A stretch of 64,000 bases of DNA from Shewanella marinintestina (GTDB lineage: Bacteria > Pseudomonadota > Gammaproteobacteria > Enterobacterales > Shewanellaceae). The notes beneath the pieces were generated by a model that did no database searches, was not told the origin of the DNA, and saw only the letters and a list, made by a program, of their open reading frames with translations. Position 1 is the stretch's first letter; every line of letters begins with the position of its first letter. The stretch covers positions 62,001 to 126,000 of the forward strand of contig NZ_JAKILC010000008.1 in NCBI RefSeq assembly GCF_023283845.1, read 5' to 3'. Both the position numbers and the translations under genes were made by a program. Below, one piece after another: positions 45,849 through 56,900 of this stretch.

Positions 45849-48800
45849 ATGAAACGGATTGAACCGACGCTTCAGTTAAAGTCAACGATTCAAAAAAACT
45901 ATAATCGAGCCGTTTTTTACACCTACATTGGCGTAATCATCATGGCGTCGCTTACCGCATGGATGTCATTTGACCGACAAAAAGCGCAGCTGATCCAGCA
46001 AACTGAAGAGTTAGTTGAACGTCATGTGCTGCAGGTCGATTTACTACTTGAGTCGAGTATTCGCGCGGTTAAAAGTCTGCGTAACGTGGCGGTTGATCAT
46101 CTGCGTTTAGGTGAATTAGTCCGTAAAGAACGTTTACCCCAGTATGAAAAGTTTAACGAAAGCGGCCAGTTTTTTACCTTAGAGCCGAGCTATGCGAAAA
46201 GTGGCGAGCCATTTACCAATATGGGACGTATCACGGGTGCGGGCTCACTTAATGGCCGTAGCGACAAGTTTTATCAAGAACTAGAGATGCTATTTGAGCT
46301 GTCTCTATCTTTTCCTGTCGCCAATGAAGCGGCGCCTAAAGCCTCGTCTATCTACTACATCTCTAAACGCCGCATCATGTCGTATTATCCGTGGCCGTCT
46401 GATGAGCAACGATTTCGTGATGAACTGCTTAATAAGAAGCAGTTTCAACTAGTAACACCATCAAATAATCCGCAGCGCAGTATTGCCTGGAGCCCTGCAT
46501 ACGTAGAAGCCACAGGTAAAGGTTTGCTGACTACCTTAGGTGTGCCTATCTATTTAGAAGATGAGTTTATTGGCTCGATCAATTTAGATATGACACTTGC
46601 ATCGCTGCGTAAGCAAATCCGCTTGTATTTTAAAATGCCGGGTACGGTTATTTTGCTGGATCAAAATAACAATATTTTGACCCACAGCGATATCGACACT
46701 TCTGATGTAAACCGGGTTTATCACATCAGCCAGAAGATCCCGTCTGAGCTGCACTCAATTCCTGAATCAGAGTTGTTTGATGCCCATGAAGGCATTATTC
46801 GTAATGGTTACTACATTCACTCGGTGGCTCTGCACAATGCACCGTGGCGTCTATTGTATCTACAAGATGTTGACGACCTATTTAAAGATTCGTGGGAAAA
46901 ACTTGAGCTTACATTCCTATTAGTGGTGTTGGCGCTATCGATTTTGGTGACAATTGTTCACTGGCAAACACGTCGCTCGTTCGTTAATCCAGCATCGCGT
47001 TTATTGACTCATTTAGAAGAGTGTTCGGCTGAGCCAATCAAGCCTCCAGAAAAGATCACCGTAGGCTGGGCTCCATGGTTCCAGCTAGTGAGCCGAATTT
47101 TTGAAGAAAACAAACAGTACACACGGCATTTGGCTGAGCAAAACCGCCGGCTCGATAAGCTGGTGGCACAACGTACTGAAAGGCTAAAAGACACCACAGA
47201 GCGTCGCGAGCAAGAGTATGCACTATTGCGATCGCTACTCGACTCAATCCCTGAAGCGATTGTGTTTAAAGACAAAGAAGGCCGTTATTTAGGTTGTAAT
47301 AAGTCGGCAGAGCGCATGTTAGGTTTCAGTGAGAGCGAAATGATCGGCCAGTTCTCAGATGCCTTAACGCCAGATGAGCAGGCGATACGTATTCGCGCTG
47401 AAGATGAACGCGTTTTAACGGATAGAACACCACTGCGTTATCAAGAAAAAGTCGATATTGCCGGTAAACCAGTATTGCTCGATGCACTTAAAATCCCATT
47501 TTATAACCGCCGTGGTGAACTACTCGGTTTGATTGCCGTATGGCGTGACGTAACCCGAGAATATGAATCAGCTGAGCAGCTACGTCTGTCTGAAGAACGT
47601 TATCACTTAGCCATGGATGCGGTAGAAGATGGTCTTTGGGATTGGTATTTAGATTCAGAGCAGATTATCTGTAACCCTGCGTATTACTCAATGTTGGGGT
47701 ATAAGGTTAACGAATTCCCGGCACTCGTTTCGACTATAGACGAGCTTATTCACCCAGACGATCTGATTCGAGTACAAGAGTACCGCGAGCAATACCTAAG
47801 CGATCCTATTGGTGCTTACGACATCGAGTTTAGAATGTTAGGTAAGAGCGGTGAGTATCATTGGTTGCTATCTCGTGGGCGTATGGTGGAGTTTACTCCG
47901 AGCAATCAGCCAAAGCGTATGGTGGGTACCCATAAAGATATTACTCGTCATAAGCGTAACGAAGTGGCTATGCTGGAAGCCAAGCAAGATGCGGAAATGG
48001 CTAACCTGTACAAGAGTGAGTTCTTGGCCAATATGAGTCATGAAATCCGTACACCAATGAATGCCATTATCGGCATGTTACAGCTGGCGCAGCGCACCTC
48101 ACTCACAGCACAGCAAAAAGATTACCTTGAAAAAGCTGGATTCTCGGCGCATTCATTACTACGAATTATCAACGATATTCTTGATTTTTCTAAAATTGAA
48201 GCCGGTAAACTGGAGCTTGAACGCGTGGGATTCCCACTGGATAAAGTACTAGAACATGCGCTAGATCTAAACGCACTTAAAGCACAAGAAAAAGGCGTTG
48301 AGTTACTGTTGTATGCACCGGTTACTGCTGGTTTGATCTTAGAAGGCGATCCGCTGCGTTTAGGTCAAGTACTGATTAACTTACTATCAAATGCCGTTAA
48401 ATTTACTCAGTCGGGTGAAATCGAGCTCGGTTGTGAAGATGTTGGTGAGCGCGATCATCGCATCACGCTTAAGTTCTGGATCCGCGACACCGGTATCGGT
48501 ATCACTAAAGAGCAGCAGGCGACTTTGTTTGATGCCTTTGCTCAAGCTGATGGTTCTACTACCCGTAAATATGGCGGCACCGGCTTAGGTTTGTCTATCA
48601 GTAAGCACTTAGTGTCAATGATGGGCGGCAAAATGCAGGTTGAAAGTGAAGTTGGTGAGGGAAGTACCTTTAGCTTCACCATTAGCTTTGAGATTGCCGA
48701 AGAAGCTGAGGTATTGCCATTAATCGTACCTGAAACCTTAGGTAACCTGAGAACGCTGGTTATTGACGACAATCCTACGGCATTACAGATCTATTCGAGT

Positions 48801-49553
48801 GTGATGCGAGACTTCCATTTCCATGTTGATACAGCGGCAAGTGGCCCTGAAGGCCTTTATAAGCTTGAGAATAATCCGGTCGATCTGATCTTGTTGGACT
48901 GGATGATGCCTGAAATGGATGGTATTGAAGTCATTAATAAGATCGATGAAATGGTTGCAGACGGTCGTTTAGCAAAAAGACCCGTTATTATGATGATGAC
49001 GGCATATGCCGCTGAGCCGATGCAAAAAGATGTTGCTGAAGCTAATGTCTATGCTTTGCTGCAAAAGCCGTTTAAGGCTTCATCTTTGTTTGATGAGATT
49101 ATTTCAGCCTTTGCCGACGAGCCAAGTTTGAACCCTCTGCCAGAGGTGATGGAAGAAGTCGAAGATAAAGATGCGGGTTATATCTTGCTTGTAGAAGATA
49201 ACTTTATTAACCAGCAAGTGGCGACCGAGCTTCTTAAGAGCGCGGGTTACACCGTCGACGTGGCTGAAAATGGTCAAATTGCTCTTGATATGATTGATAA
49301 AGCAACTTATGACGCCGTATTAATGGATATTCAAATGCCAGTAATGGATGGTCTTACGGCTGCTAAAGAGCTACGTAAGCGCTATTCAACTGAACAACTT
49401 CCAGTTATTGCGATGACGGCTCATGCTATGTCAGGCGATAGAGAAAAGAGTTTAGCTGCAGGCATGAACGCGCATATCACTAAGCCGATTGTACTGACTG
49501 AGCTGTTTGACACCTTAAGTCACTGGATCACTAAATGCGGTAGAAAGTCTTAA
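45849..49553 (+). CDS. Hybrid sensor histidine kinase with two receivers
   Basis: A 1234-residue inner-membrane kinase. Order: membrane segment 1 (about 24-42), a periplasmic dCache-type sensor (about 45-350), membrane segment 2 (about 352-370), coiled coil, PAS 1 (about 457-575), PAS 2 with PAC (about 590-705), HisKA with phospho-His731 in FLANMSHEIRTPMNAIIG, a HATPase domain with NAVKFTQSGEI, DTGIGI and GGTGLGLSISK, REC 1 (about 970-1090, LLDWMMPEMDG) and REC 2 (about 1110-1230, LMDIQMPVMDG). Both receivers keep the Asp. No Hpt domain is visible, so a separate phosphotransfer protein may be used. Ligand unknown. It has its own promoter and terminator. Confidence 0.95.
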   Translation: MKRIEPTLQLKSTIQKNYNRAVFYTYIGVIIMASLTAWMSFDRQKAQLIQQTEELVERHVLQVDLLLESSIRAVKSLRNVAVDHLRLGELVRKERLPQYEKFNESGQFFTLEPSYAKSGEPFTNMGRITGAGSLNGRSDKFYQELEMLFELSLSFPVANEAAPKASSIYYISKRRIMSYYPWPSDEQRFRDELLNKKQFQLVTPSNNPQRSIAWSPAYVEATGKGLLTTLGVPIYLEDEFIGSINLDMTLASLRKQIRLYFKMPGTVILLDQNNNILTHSDIDTSDVNRVYHISQKIPSELHSIPESELFDAHEGIIRNGYYIHSVALHNAPWRLLYLQDVDDLFKDSWEKLELTFLLVVLALSILVTIVHWQTRRSFVNPASRLLTHLEECSAEPIKPPEKITVGWAPWFQLVSRIFEENKQYTRHLAEQNRRLDKLVAQRTERLKDTTERREQEYALLRSLLDSIPEAIVFKDKEGRYLGCNKSAERMLGFSESEMIGQFSDALTPDEQAIRIRAEDERVLTDRTPLRYQEKVDIAGKPVLLDALKIPFYNRRGELLGLIAVWRDVTREYESAEQLRLSEERYHLAMDAVEDGLWDWYLDSEQIICNPAYYSMLGYKVNEFPALVSTIDELIHPDDLIRVQEYREQYLSDPIGAYDIEFRMLGKSGEYHWLLSRGRMVEFTPSNQPKRMVGTHKDITRHKRNEVAMLEAKQDAEMANLYKSEFLANMSHEIRTPMNAIIGMLQLAQRTSLTAQQKDYLEKAGFSAHSLLRIINDILDFSKIEAGKLELERVGFPLDKVLEHALDLNALKAQEKGVELLLYAPVTAGLILEGDPLRLGQVLINLLSNAVKFTQSGEIELGCEDVGERDHRITLKFWIRDTGIGITKEQQATLFDAFAQADGSTTRKYGGTGLGLSISKHLVSMMGGKMQVESEVGEGSTFSFTISFEIAEEAEVLPLIVPETLGNLRTLVIDDNPTALQIYSSVMRDFHFHVDTAASGPEGLYKLENNPVDLILLDWMMPEMDGIEVINKIDEMVADGRLAKRPVIMMMTAYAAEPMQKDVAEANVYALLQKPFKASSLFDEIISAFADEPSLNPLPEVMEEVEDKDAGYILLVEDNFINQQVATELLKSAGYTVDVAENGQIALDMIDKATYDAVLMDIQMPVMDGLTAAKELRKRYSTEQLPVIAMTAHAMSGDREKSLAAGMNAHITKPIVLTELFDTLSHWITKCGRKS

Positions 49554-49592
49554 GTAAACATTTGATCGCGATAGTTGTTCAAATAGACCAAG

Positions 49593-49622
49593 ATAGGCTT
49601 GCTAAAGTGCAAGCCTATTTAT
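49593..49622 (+). terminator. Terminator of the hybrid kinase gene
   Basis: Ten-base stem ATAGGCTTGC/GCAAGCCTAT with a six-base loop; T-rich tail TTTATT. Confidence 0.75.
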
Positions 49623-49701
49623 TAAGCTGATCCAATGACTGATTAATAATAAAGACAATCGAGCTAAATACGATTGCGACCAACAAGATCAAGGAGATTG
49701 A

Positions 49702-52107
49702 ATGAGACCCTACAAGCTCGCGCTGGCAATAGCACTTGCGGTTGTGCCCATGACCAGCGCCGTGGCTGCCACCACAAACACAGCAACGATTATAAAGAAA
49801 AGTCAGGCAGCAACAGGTTTCATTAATCTGTTTTATGAACAAGCTTCTGGTGAGTTATATCTTGAAGCCAATAAGCTTAACCAACCTTTTTTAATGCTCA
49901 CCAGCCTGCCTCATGGCGTGGGATCCAATGATATTGGCTTAGACCGTGGCCAACTTGGCCGTACTCGAATGGTGCAATTTGAACGTCACGGTCCTTACCT
50001 TATTTTAAAACAGCTCAATACCGACTATCGCGCTAATACTGAAAATGCAGCAGAGCAGCGTGCAGTTAAAGAGGCGTTTGCTGAATCAGTATTATGGCGT
50101 GGCAAGTTGGTCACAGGTAAGCGCAACCTTGTAGCGATCAACGATCTAGTGGTGAATGATTTTCACGGGATCAGCGATGCTCTAGAGCGAAGTAAGCAAG
50201 GGAGTTATCACCTCGATAAGAGCAAGTCACTGATTTTGCCTGAAGGAGTAAAATCGTTTGAGCGCAATAGCGATATCGATGTGTTATTGACCTTTGACGC
50301 AGCTAAAGCCGGTAACTATGTGGCTCAGGTCACGCCAGATGCTAAACACTTGTCGGTTCGTTTACGCTATTCATTTATTGCCTTACCAGAAGAGGGCTAT
50401 CAAGCTCGTGCTTATCACCCATTAAGCGGCTACCTGTCGGATGAATATCTAGATTATGGTACTCGCGTTGATGAAGATATTCGTCAGCGTTTTTTATTGC
50501 GCCACCGTTTAGAAAAAGTTACTCCGGGTAGCGCATCTAGCCAAGTGGTTAAACCTATTACTTACTATCTCGATCCGGGTGTACCAGAGCCTATCCGCAG
50601 TGCACTCCTAGAAGGTGCTAGCTGGTGGGAAGATGCCTTTACTGATGCGGGTTTTATTAACGGTTTTAAAGTTGAGTTATTACCAGAAGATGCCGATCCT
50701 CAGGATGTACGCTACAACGTGATCCAATGGGTACATCGCGCCACTCGTGGTTGGTCATATGGTGCAGCGGTTACCGATCCACGTACCGGTGAGATTATTA
50801 AAGGCCATGTGACGCTCGGTAGTCAGCGAGTGCGCCAAGATCATTTGATCGCCCGTGGCTTAACCGCAGGTTGGCAAGATCGCGCTGCTGCCGATGAAGC
50901 TTCTATGCAGTTAGCGTTAGCACGTATTCGTCAGTTATCTGCCCATGAGATTGGCCACACCTTAGGCCTAGATCATAATTTTGCCGCATCGAGCAATAAC
51001 AATGCTTCAGTGATGGATTACCCACACCCAATGGTAAGTATTAATGGCGATAAAATTGATATCAGTAAGCCCTACGATGAAGGCATTGGTGCTTGGGACA
51101 AATACACTGTGGCTTATGGTTACGGTGAATACGCTGATCCACAGGCTGAGGCTGCAGGTTTAGCTCAATTGCGTGATGATGTAGCAAAGCAAGGGCTGCG
51201 CTATATCGGTGAGGCTGATTCTCGTTCGGCAGCAGCGAGTAATGCCTATGCTAGCCTTTGGGATAATGGCAATGATCCCGTTGCAGAGCTGACTCGCTTA
51301 GCTGAAGTTAGAGCTAAGGCAATCAATGACTTTTCTGCAGACGCTTTATTGGCAGAGCAACCTCAAGGTGAGCTACAAGACGCTTTTGTGCCAATTTACC
51401 TGCTCACACGTTTTCAAATAGCAGCTGCGGCCAAAATGATAGGTGGCACTACTTATAGCTACAGTGATGGTGTTGACGGTAAAACTTGGCACTATGTAGC
51501 GCCAGCGATTCAACAACAAGCGCTTGAAACGTTACTCACTACACTATCGGCAGAGCAGTTAGTTGTGCCAGAAAAGCTACAAGAGATCTTAGTGCCCAAA
51601 GCGGGGAATTATTACAAAACACGTGAAAGCTTTGATTCGGCACTTGGCGTCGTAACAGATCCTTTAGCAATGGCAGAAGGGTTAAGTCGTCTCACCTTGT
51701 CACAAATCTATGCACCAGCGCGGATCAATCGTGTCAATCAAGCATACCTAAGTGATAAAGAGCAGTTATCTGTGGCAAAGCTGACCGATAAGGTGTTTGC
51801 CCATACCGTATTTAGCGATATTCCTACTGGACATGAGTTGGGCGTGTGGATGCGAGTTAATGCGGTAACCCTTGATAGCATATTAGCGAGTTTCCATAAC
51901 GAGCAAACACGTCCTGAAGTTAAAGCGCAGTTAGCGGAGCGTCTACATTATTTGGTTAAACAGCTAAAACGCAAAGTGAAGCGCGTCAGTGCATATGAAG
52001 CTGCGCACTTTGCTTGGTTGCAGCAGGGGGTCGAAAAAGGCCTAAAGGACGCAGACGCTAAGTTAATCGCTAAGCCTTTGGCATTGCCACCAGGTTCACC
52101 GATTTAA
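49702..52107 (+). CDS. Secreted zinc-dependent metzincin protease
   Basis: An 801-residue protein with a signal peptide ending AVAA (about residue 23). The catalytic site HEIGHTLGLDH starts at His415, and a Met-turn SVMDYP follows, which is the metzincin signature HExxHxxGxxH. Flanking sequences FMLTSLPHGVGSNDIGLDRGQ and RWSYGAAVTDPRTGEII-like resemble the DUF5117 and DUF4953 parts of a bacterial zinc-metalloprotease family. Probably periplasmic or outer-membrane associated. AAGGAG precedes the ATG. Terminator follows. Substrate unknown. Confidence 0.9.
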   Translation: MRPYKLALAIALAVVPMTSAVAATTNTATIIKKSQAATGFINLFYEQASGELYLEANKLNQPFLMLTSLPHGVGSNDIGLDRGQLGRTRMVQFERHGPYLILKQLNTDYRANTENAAEQRAVKEAFAESVLWRGKLVTGKRNLVAINDLVVNDFHGISDALERSKQGSYHLDKSKSLILPEGVKSFERNSDIDVLLTFDAAKAGNYVAQVTPDAKHLSVRLRYSFIALPEEGYQARAYHPLSGYLSDEYLDYGTRVDEDIRQRFLLRHRLEKVTPGSASSQVVKPITYYLDPGVPEPIRSALLEGASWWEDAFTDAGFINGFKVELLPEDADPQDVRYNVIQWVHRATRGWSYGAAVTDPRTGEIIKGHVTLGSQRVRQDHLIARGLTAGWQDRAAADEASMQLALARIRQLSAHEIGHTLGLDHNFAASSNNNASVMDYPHPMVSINGDKIDISKPYDEGIGAWDKYTVAYGYGEYADPQAEAAGLAQLRDDVAKQGLRYIGEADSRSAAASNAYASLWDNGNDPVAELTRLAEVRAKAINDFSADALLAEQPQGELQDAFVPIYLLTRFQIAAAAKMIGGTTYSYSDGVDGKTWHYVAPAIQQQALETLLTTLSAEQLVVPEKLQEILVPKAGNYYKTRESFDSALGVVTDPLAMAEGLSRLTLSQIYAPARINRVNQAYLSDKEQLSVAKLTDKVFAHTVFSDIPTGHELGVWMRVNAVTLDSILASFHNEQTRPEVKAQLAERLHYLVKQLKRKVKRVSAYEAAHFAWLQQGVEKGLKDADAKLIAKPLALPPGSPI

Positions 52108-52132
52108 CCTTTAGCTAATGAGCTGCTCACTA

Positions 52133-52162
52133 AAAGGCATGATGTATTCATGCCTTTTTTAT
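52133..52162 (+). terminator. Terminator of the metalloprotease gene
   Basis: Stem AAAGGCATG/CATGCCTTT with a short loop and T-run. Confidence 0.9.
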
Positions 52163-52549
52163 TGCACAAAATCTCCCTACATGACGAGAAGTACTTCGAC
52201 AATAGTTAATAATATTCACATAATTTGTGACCTTATGAGGTGATTTTTACCACTTGTCACTTGCAACAAACGTGGCAGTTGCAGTGATAATTTGGATTCA
52301 TTTGTTATTTTGTTGCTACAAACAGACATTATTTCTTATGTTATAAAACAACTTTCAATTAACAATAAAAGCACCTTAACTCAGTTGCTTACAGCATCTC
52401 TCTAGCACGTAAATTACAAATTGCACTTAGTTTTTTGTGTTTTAAATTGTATCAAAATGCAATATTTGCCTCTTTTTTATTCTCTAAAACGAACAAATAA
52501 CTTATGCTGTTTGTTAAGCGAATGTAGGCAAATAAGATTGGAGTTGTAT
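52163..52549. other. Long gene-free promoter region of the DFSK-repeat gene
   Basis: About 390 AT-rich bases without a convincing gene. An open frame from 52421 runs into the DFSK-repeat gene, but its first 43 codons are unlike the protein (Cys- and Arg-rich), and the signal peptide starts at 52550, so this is taken as 5' leader. No clear operator motif. Confidence 0.5.
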
Positions 52550-52864
52550 ATGAATAAGTTAACCAGCGTAGCCTTAACACTAGCGATTGGCTGTATCTCT
52601 ACTTCAGCAATGGCAGAACGACCTGATTTTTCGAAGACTGCTGCAGCACATGCAGATTATGATTTTTCTAAAAATGTCTCGGCTGCTGACCAGCCAAATC
52701 AAATTCAGCGCGTGTCGACACGCCATGATTTTTCAAAAACATTAGCAGCAACTAGCGACTATGATTTTGTAAAAAATCCACAGGCGCAAATGAGCGTCTA
52801 TAATAAGCCAGCTAGCCAACATGATTTCTCTAAGACAGAGGCGTTGCGTAATAGCGGTATGTAA
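52550..52864 (+). CDS. Secreted DFSK-repeat hypothetical protein, 104 residues
   Basis: Starts at ATG 52550 with GGAG six bases upstream. A signal peptide runs to AMA (about residue 22). The mature protein is built from a repeated D-F-S-K-(T/N) motif: DFSKT, YDFSKN, HDFSKT, YDFVKN, HDFSKT, five copies in about 75 residues, alternating HD and YD forms with spacer lengths of roughly 12 and 22. It lacks Cys. No family recognised. Its own terminator follows; it is monocistronic, after a long AT-rich leader, so it may be strongly or conditionally expressed. Confidence 0.8.
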   Translation: MNKLTSVALTLAIGCISTSAMAERPDFSKTAAAHADYDFSKNVSAADQPNQIQRVSTRHDFSKTLAATSDYDFVKNPQAQMSVYNKPASQHDFSKTEALRNSGM

Positions 52865-52886
52865 AGTTCGAGCGAGTTTAATAAAA

Positions 52887-52914
52887 AGGGCTACTGACGA
52901 GTAGCCCTTTTTTA
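52887..52914 (+). terminator. Bidirectional terminator
   Basis: Stem AAAAGGGCTACT/AGTAGCCCTTTT with T-run, between the DFSK gene and the converging membrane-protein gene. Confidence 0.88.
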
Positions 52915-52921
52915 TGGCTGG

Positions 52922-53272
52922 TTATTTAATTCGCTCATCGACTCGCTTGCCTAGACGGTAGGCATCGATAGCTGCAATTGCCCAAGATAACACAAACCCT
53001 GCAGTGGCAAGATTGACATAAAGCGCCTCGTTGCCAACAGGCGCTTGGGTCACTGCGCTGTAGATCGCATTGAGCTCTAACGGGATCTGACCATTCAATA
53101 TTTGCTGTGAAATAAGCTGCGCACGCTCATAAGCATGCCACAGCAGATAAGAGAGTCCGCCCAATGAGCTGATTAAAAATACAGTCCCCATAAGTGGTTT
53201 TTTTAGATAAAAATGACCAGCGCCCGGACAAGCAAGGGCTGATAACAGTAAAGCTTTCATTGATGTTTTCAT
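52922..53272 (-). CDS. Small TM2-like membrane hypothetical protein, 116 residues
   Basis: Two or three hydrophobic segments (about 5-14, 27-45, 87-103). The LACPGAGHFYLKKPLMG motif near the start recalls the PGxGxFYLG turn of TM2-type proteins. Ends with a basic C-terminus (RLGKRVDERIK). The start ATG has no clear ribosome-binding site; the next ATG four codons on is no better. It is 28 bases downstream of the gene at 53301-53684 in the same orientation and may be co-transcribed. Function unknown. Confidence 0.72.
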   Translation of the reverse strand: MKTSMKALLLSALACPGAGHFYLKKPLMGTVFLISSLGGLSYLLWHAYERAQLISQQILNGQIPLELNAIYSAVTQAPVGNEALYVNLATAGFVLSWAIAAIDAYRLGKRVDERIK

Positions 53273-53300
53273 GGATTGTGGCTTTTAATAAAGGCTGTGA

Positions 53301-53684
53301 TCATTCGAGATCGATACGGCGGATCGCTTGTGTGAGAAAGTCACTCTTAGCTTGAAGGCGAGCTTTTATCTCATCATCACTTCGGTAGGTATTTAGTTGG
53401 CTGTTTACGCCTTGGAGCTCTTGTACTAACCAGCCACGGATCATCACGTAGTAGCGCGAATCCGTGCCATAATGGCTAATCAATTCTAGCGAATTTTTAG
53501 AGGGTTTCTTTATGGCGTTATCAAGCGCTTTCACCATCACGCCAATAGTATATTCTTCAGATTGCTCAGCTGTATTAGCTTGAGCAGGCAGGGTAAACAT
53601 CGCGCTTAGTAGTCCCGCGCTTAAAAGCACTGTACTTAAAAGAAGTGCGCTAGTGGTCAGTTTGTTGCGGTAGTTAAACTTCAT
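53301..53684 (-). CDS. Secreted hypothetical protein, 127 residues
   Basis: A signal peptide runs to about residue 37 (LLSAMFTLPAQANT). The mature part is helical, with RRIDLE at the end. No family recognised. A likely operon with the following TM2-like gene. A terminator does not separate the two. Confidence 0.7.
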   Translation of the reverse strand: MKFNYRNKLTTSALLLSTVLLSAGLLSAMFTLPAQANTAEQSEEYTIGVMVKALDNAIKKPSKNSLELISHYGTDSRYYVMIRGWLVQELQGVNSQLNTYRSDDEIKARLQAKSDFLTQAIRRIDLE

Positions 53685-53813
53685 TTACGCCCCCAATCTA
53701 CAAATTGATTAGGCTAGATTAGCAGCCATACAGGGCAAATACTCTTTAATTTTTGTTTATCTAATATCAAGCTGTAAACAAAAGTTCGCTACTGAAAGTA
53801 GAACCTAGAAATG

Positions 53814-53844
53814 AAAAACCCTGATTAAGCGAACTTAATCAGGG
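53814..53844 (-). terminator. Terminator of the RND operon
   Basis: Minus-strand stem CCCTGATTAAG/CTTAATCAGGG with a four-base loop, then TTTTTC. Confidence 0.85.
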
Positions 53845-53947
53845 GCGCCGGGAAGCAAATTTTCGGGGTTGACGATTACTTGGCTGAAGACCTCCTTAAT
53901 GACAATTCATTATGCAAATACCTTATCGACAGTAGGTTGCGATCCGC

Positions 53948-56900
53948 TTAAGCGCTCTGCTTATGTGGATAAGCAATTCTGAACGCTAAGGTGTAGGTCA
54001 CCGGCAAAACAATTAATGTAAGTACTGACGCAAAGCCCAGACCAAAAATGATGGTGATAGCCATTGAGCCAAAGAAAGCGTCTGACAATAACGGGATCAT
54101 ACCTAGCATAGTGGTGATCGCCGCCATCAATACCGGTCTAACGCGACTCACCGCCGAGTCAACCACGGCTTGATAAGCTTCTTTTCCTTGAGATAACTCA
54201 AGGTTGATCTGATCCACTAATACAATGCCATTCTTGATGATCATACCGGTCAAGCTGAGTAAGCCTAACAGCGCCATAAAGCTAAAGGGGGCATCAAATA
54301 ACAGTAAGCCCGATACCACACCAATTAACGATAAAGGCACGGTGAACCAAATCACCAATGGCTGCCTGACGGAGTTAAACAGCAGCACAGTGATTAAAAA
54401 CATTGCTAGATAACCCAGTGGAATAGAACTAAATACCGATTCCTGTGCCTCCATTGAGGTTTCATACTCGCCGCCCCATTCAAGCTCGTAACCAGCAGGT
54501 AGTGAGATCGCTTCAATATCGGTTTTGATCTTTCTAAATACCGAGTCAGCGGTTTCACCTGTGCCGTTAACGGGATCGGCGAGTACTGAGATCACTCGTT
54601 TACGATCGCGGCGCATGATCAAAGGATCTTCCCACTCAGTGGTAAAGTCTGAGACCACTTGGGTTACCGGTACAAAGGTATTGTTCTCACTGCTCCAGAT
54701 TTGCAGTTTCCAAATACTTTCAGCATCGAGTCGCTCTTGCGCTGGTGCACGAGCAATAATCGGCAGTAGATGACTGTTCTCGCGATAGGTACCCACTTGC
54801 TGGCCACTAAAGTTCGTCAGCAGGGCATTGTCGAGATCTTGCTTGCTGATCCCGGTTTCTCTTGCCTGTGCCAGTGCCAATTGTGGGCGCACTAAAGTCA
54901 CTTGGTTACGCCAGTTATGACGCACGCCTACCGCAGTTGGTTCGTCTTTTAATATGGTTTCGGCCTGGGCCGCGAGTTGGCGCAGTACTTGTGGATCTTC
55001 ACCATAAAAACGCGCTTCGATTTTTGCCGCAGGGCTAGGGCCATTTTCCATATACTTAAAACGGTACTGGGCTTCTGGATACTTAAGGCTTAGCTCGCGT
55101 TCCAGTACGCGCATATATTTATTTAGCGTCTCAAGATCGGTCATTTCCAATAAGATCTGACCATAGGCCTTGTAGCCTTTTTCTGGCACATAAGACAACA
55201 CAAAACGCTGGGCACCTTGGCCGATCACTGTGGTTAAGTTAACCAAACCGGTATCTTGGATCTTTTGCTGCTCAAGCAGATCGGTTTCGATACGGCTAAT
55301 CAAACGTTCGGTGGCTTTAATATCTGAGCCTTCAGGCATCCACACATCGACAAAGAACATTGGTGTGTTAGAAGCAGGGAAGAACACGTTCTTCACATGG
55401 CCAAAACCCACTACCGATGAGATCAATGCGGCAATCACCAGCAGTAAAGTCACCGCCCTAAAGCGCATTGCGAGGTTTAGCGTTTGACGGTAAAGCTGGA
55501 ATAACCAACCCTTGTACGGATCGTCATTTTCATCTTCAGAGATCACCCCATCTTTAAACATTAAGTTGCAGAAGAAAGGCGTAAGTGTCATGGCGGTGAT
55601 CCAGCTGATAAACAGTGAGATCAACAACACTTGGAACAAGGAAATACAGAACTCACCAGTGGCATTGTCTGACAGTCCAATAGGCGCAAAGGCGATAATC
55701 GCAATAATGGTTGCGCCTAGCAGCGGCCACTGGGTTTGCGAGATCACTTGTTTGGCAGTTTCTAAGCGGCTTTGCCCGCGCTTAATGCCAATCAAAATGC
55801 CTTCGGTAACCACAATGGCGTTATCAACCAACATACCGAGTGCGATGATCAGTGCGCCCAAAGAGATGATCTGCAACTCAATGTTGAGTATGTTCATCAC
55901 CACAAAGGTGCCCAAAATCGTCAGCAGCAGTACTAAGCCCATTAGTAGGCCAGAACGAACACCCATAAAGATAAGTAGTACGCCAATAACGATCGCAATT
56001 GACTCGGCCAAGTTAACCAGAAAGCCATTGACCGTCTGGTCCACCATCTTACTTTGATCGTAAACCGTATCGAGTGACATGCCGATAGGCAGTTCACTGT
56101 TAAGCTCAAGCATGCGCTCATTCACGGCTTCGCCGACTTTAACTACGTTGACGCCACTTGAAAACGAGATCCCGATAGACAAGGCCTTGTTGCCATCTGC
56201 ATGGTAAATACTATCTGGGGTCTCTTCGGTATCTTTATAGATCTTAGCAATGTCACCTAAGTAAATTAATTTGGCGCTGCCCGGTGTGCTAATCACCAGG
56301 CGTTCCATCTGGCTGACATTATTAAACTCGCCCGTAGGGTGGATACGAATACGGTTATCACCCACCAAAATACTGCCGGCGTTAGATACTACGTTTTGGC
56401 TGTTAACCAATGAATAGATGTAGTTCTGATCTAAGCCTAACCCGTTAAGCTTTTGCTGTGAGATCTCAACCACCACTTGTTCGTTAACAATACCGGCAAT
56501 AGTGACTTTCTTAATACCGTCAACCAGCACCAATTCACGGCGTAAAAAGTCGGCATAGTTTTGTAATTCACGATCGGTATAACCTTCACCGGAGACATTT
56601 AATAAAATGCCGTACACATCACCAAAGTCATCGATTACCGATGGCGTCATCACCCCTGGTGGTAGCTCTACCGCTTTATCATTTATTTTGCGGCGTACTT
56701 CGTCCCACATTTGGGGTAATTCACTGGCGTCATAGTTTTCTTTAACTTCAATTTCAATCTGCGACAGGCCTGCACTGTTTACTGAAATGATATGTTTAAT
56801 ACCATCAAGTTGCTGCAAGGCATCTTCGAGCGGCAGGGTCACTTCTTCTTCAACCTGCTCAGGTGACGCGCCGGGGTAGGCGGTAACCACTAAGGCTTGC

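Noticed and set aside
52421..52549. Upstream extension of the DFSK-repeat protein
   Set aside because: The extra residues are Cys/Arg-rich and would bury the signal peptide; the ATG at 52550 has a good ribosome-binding site.
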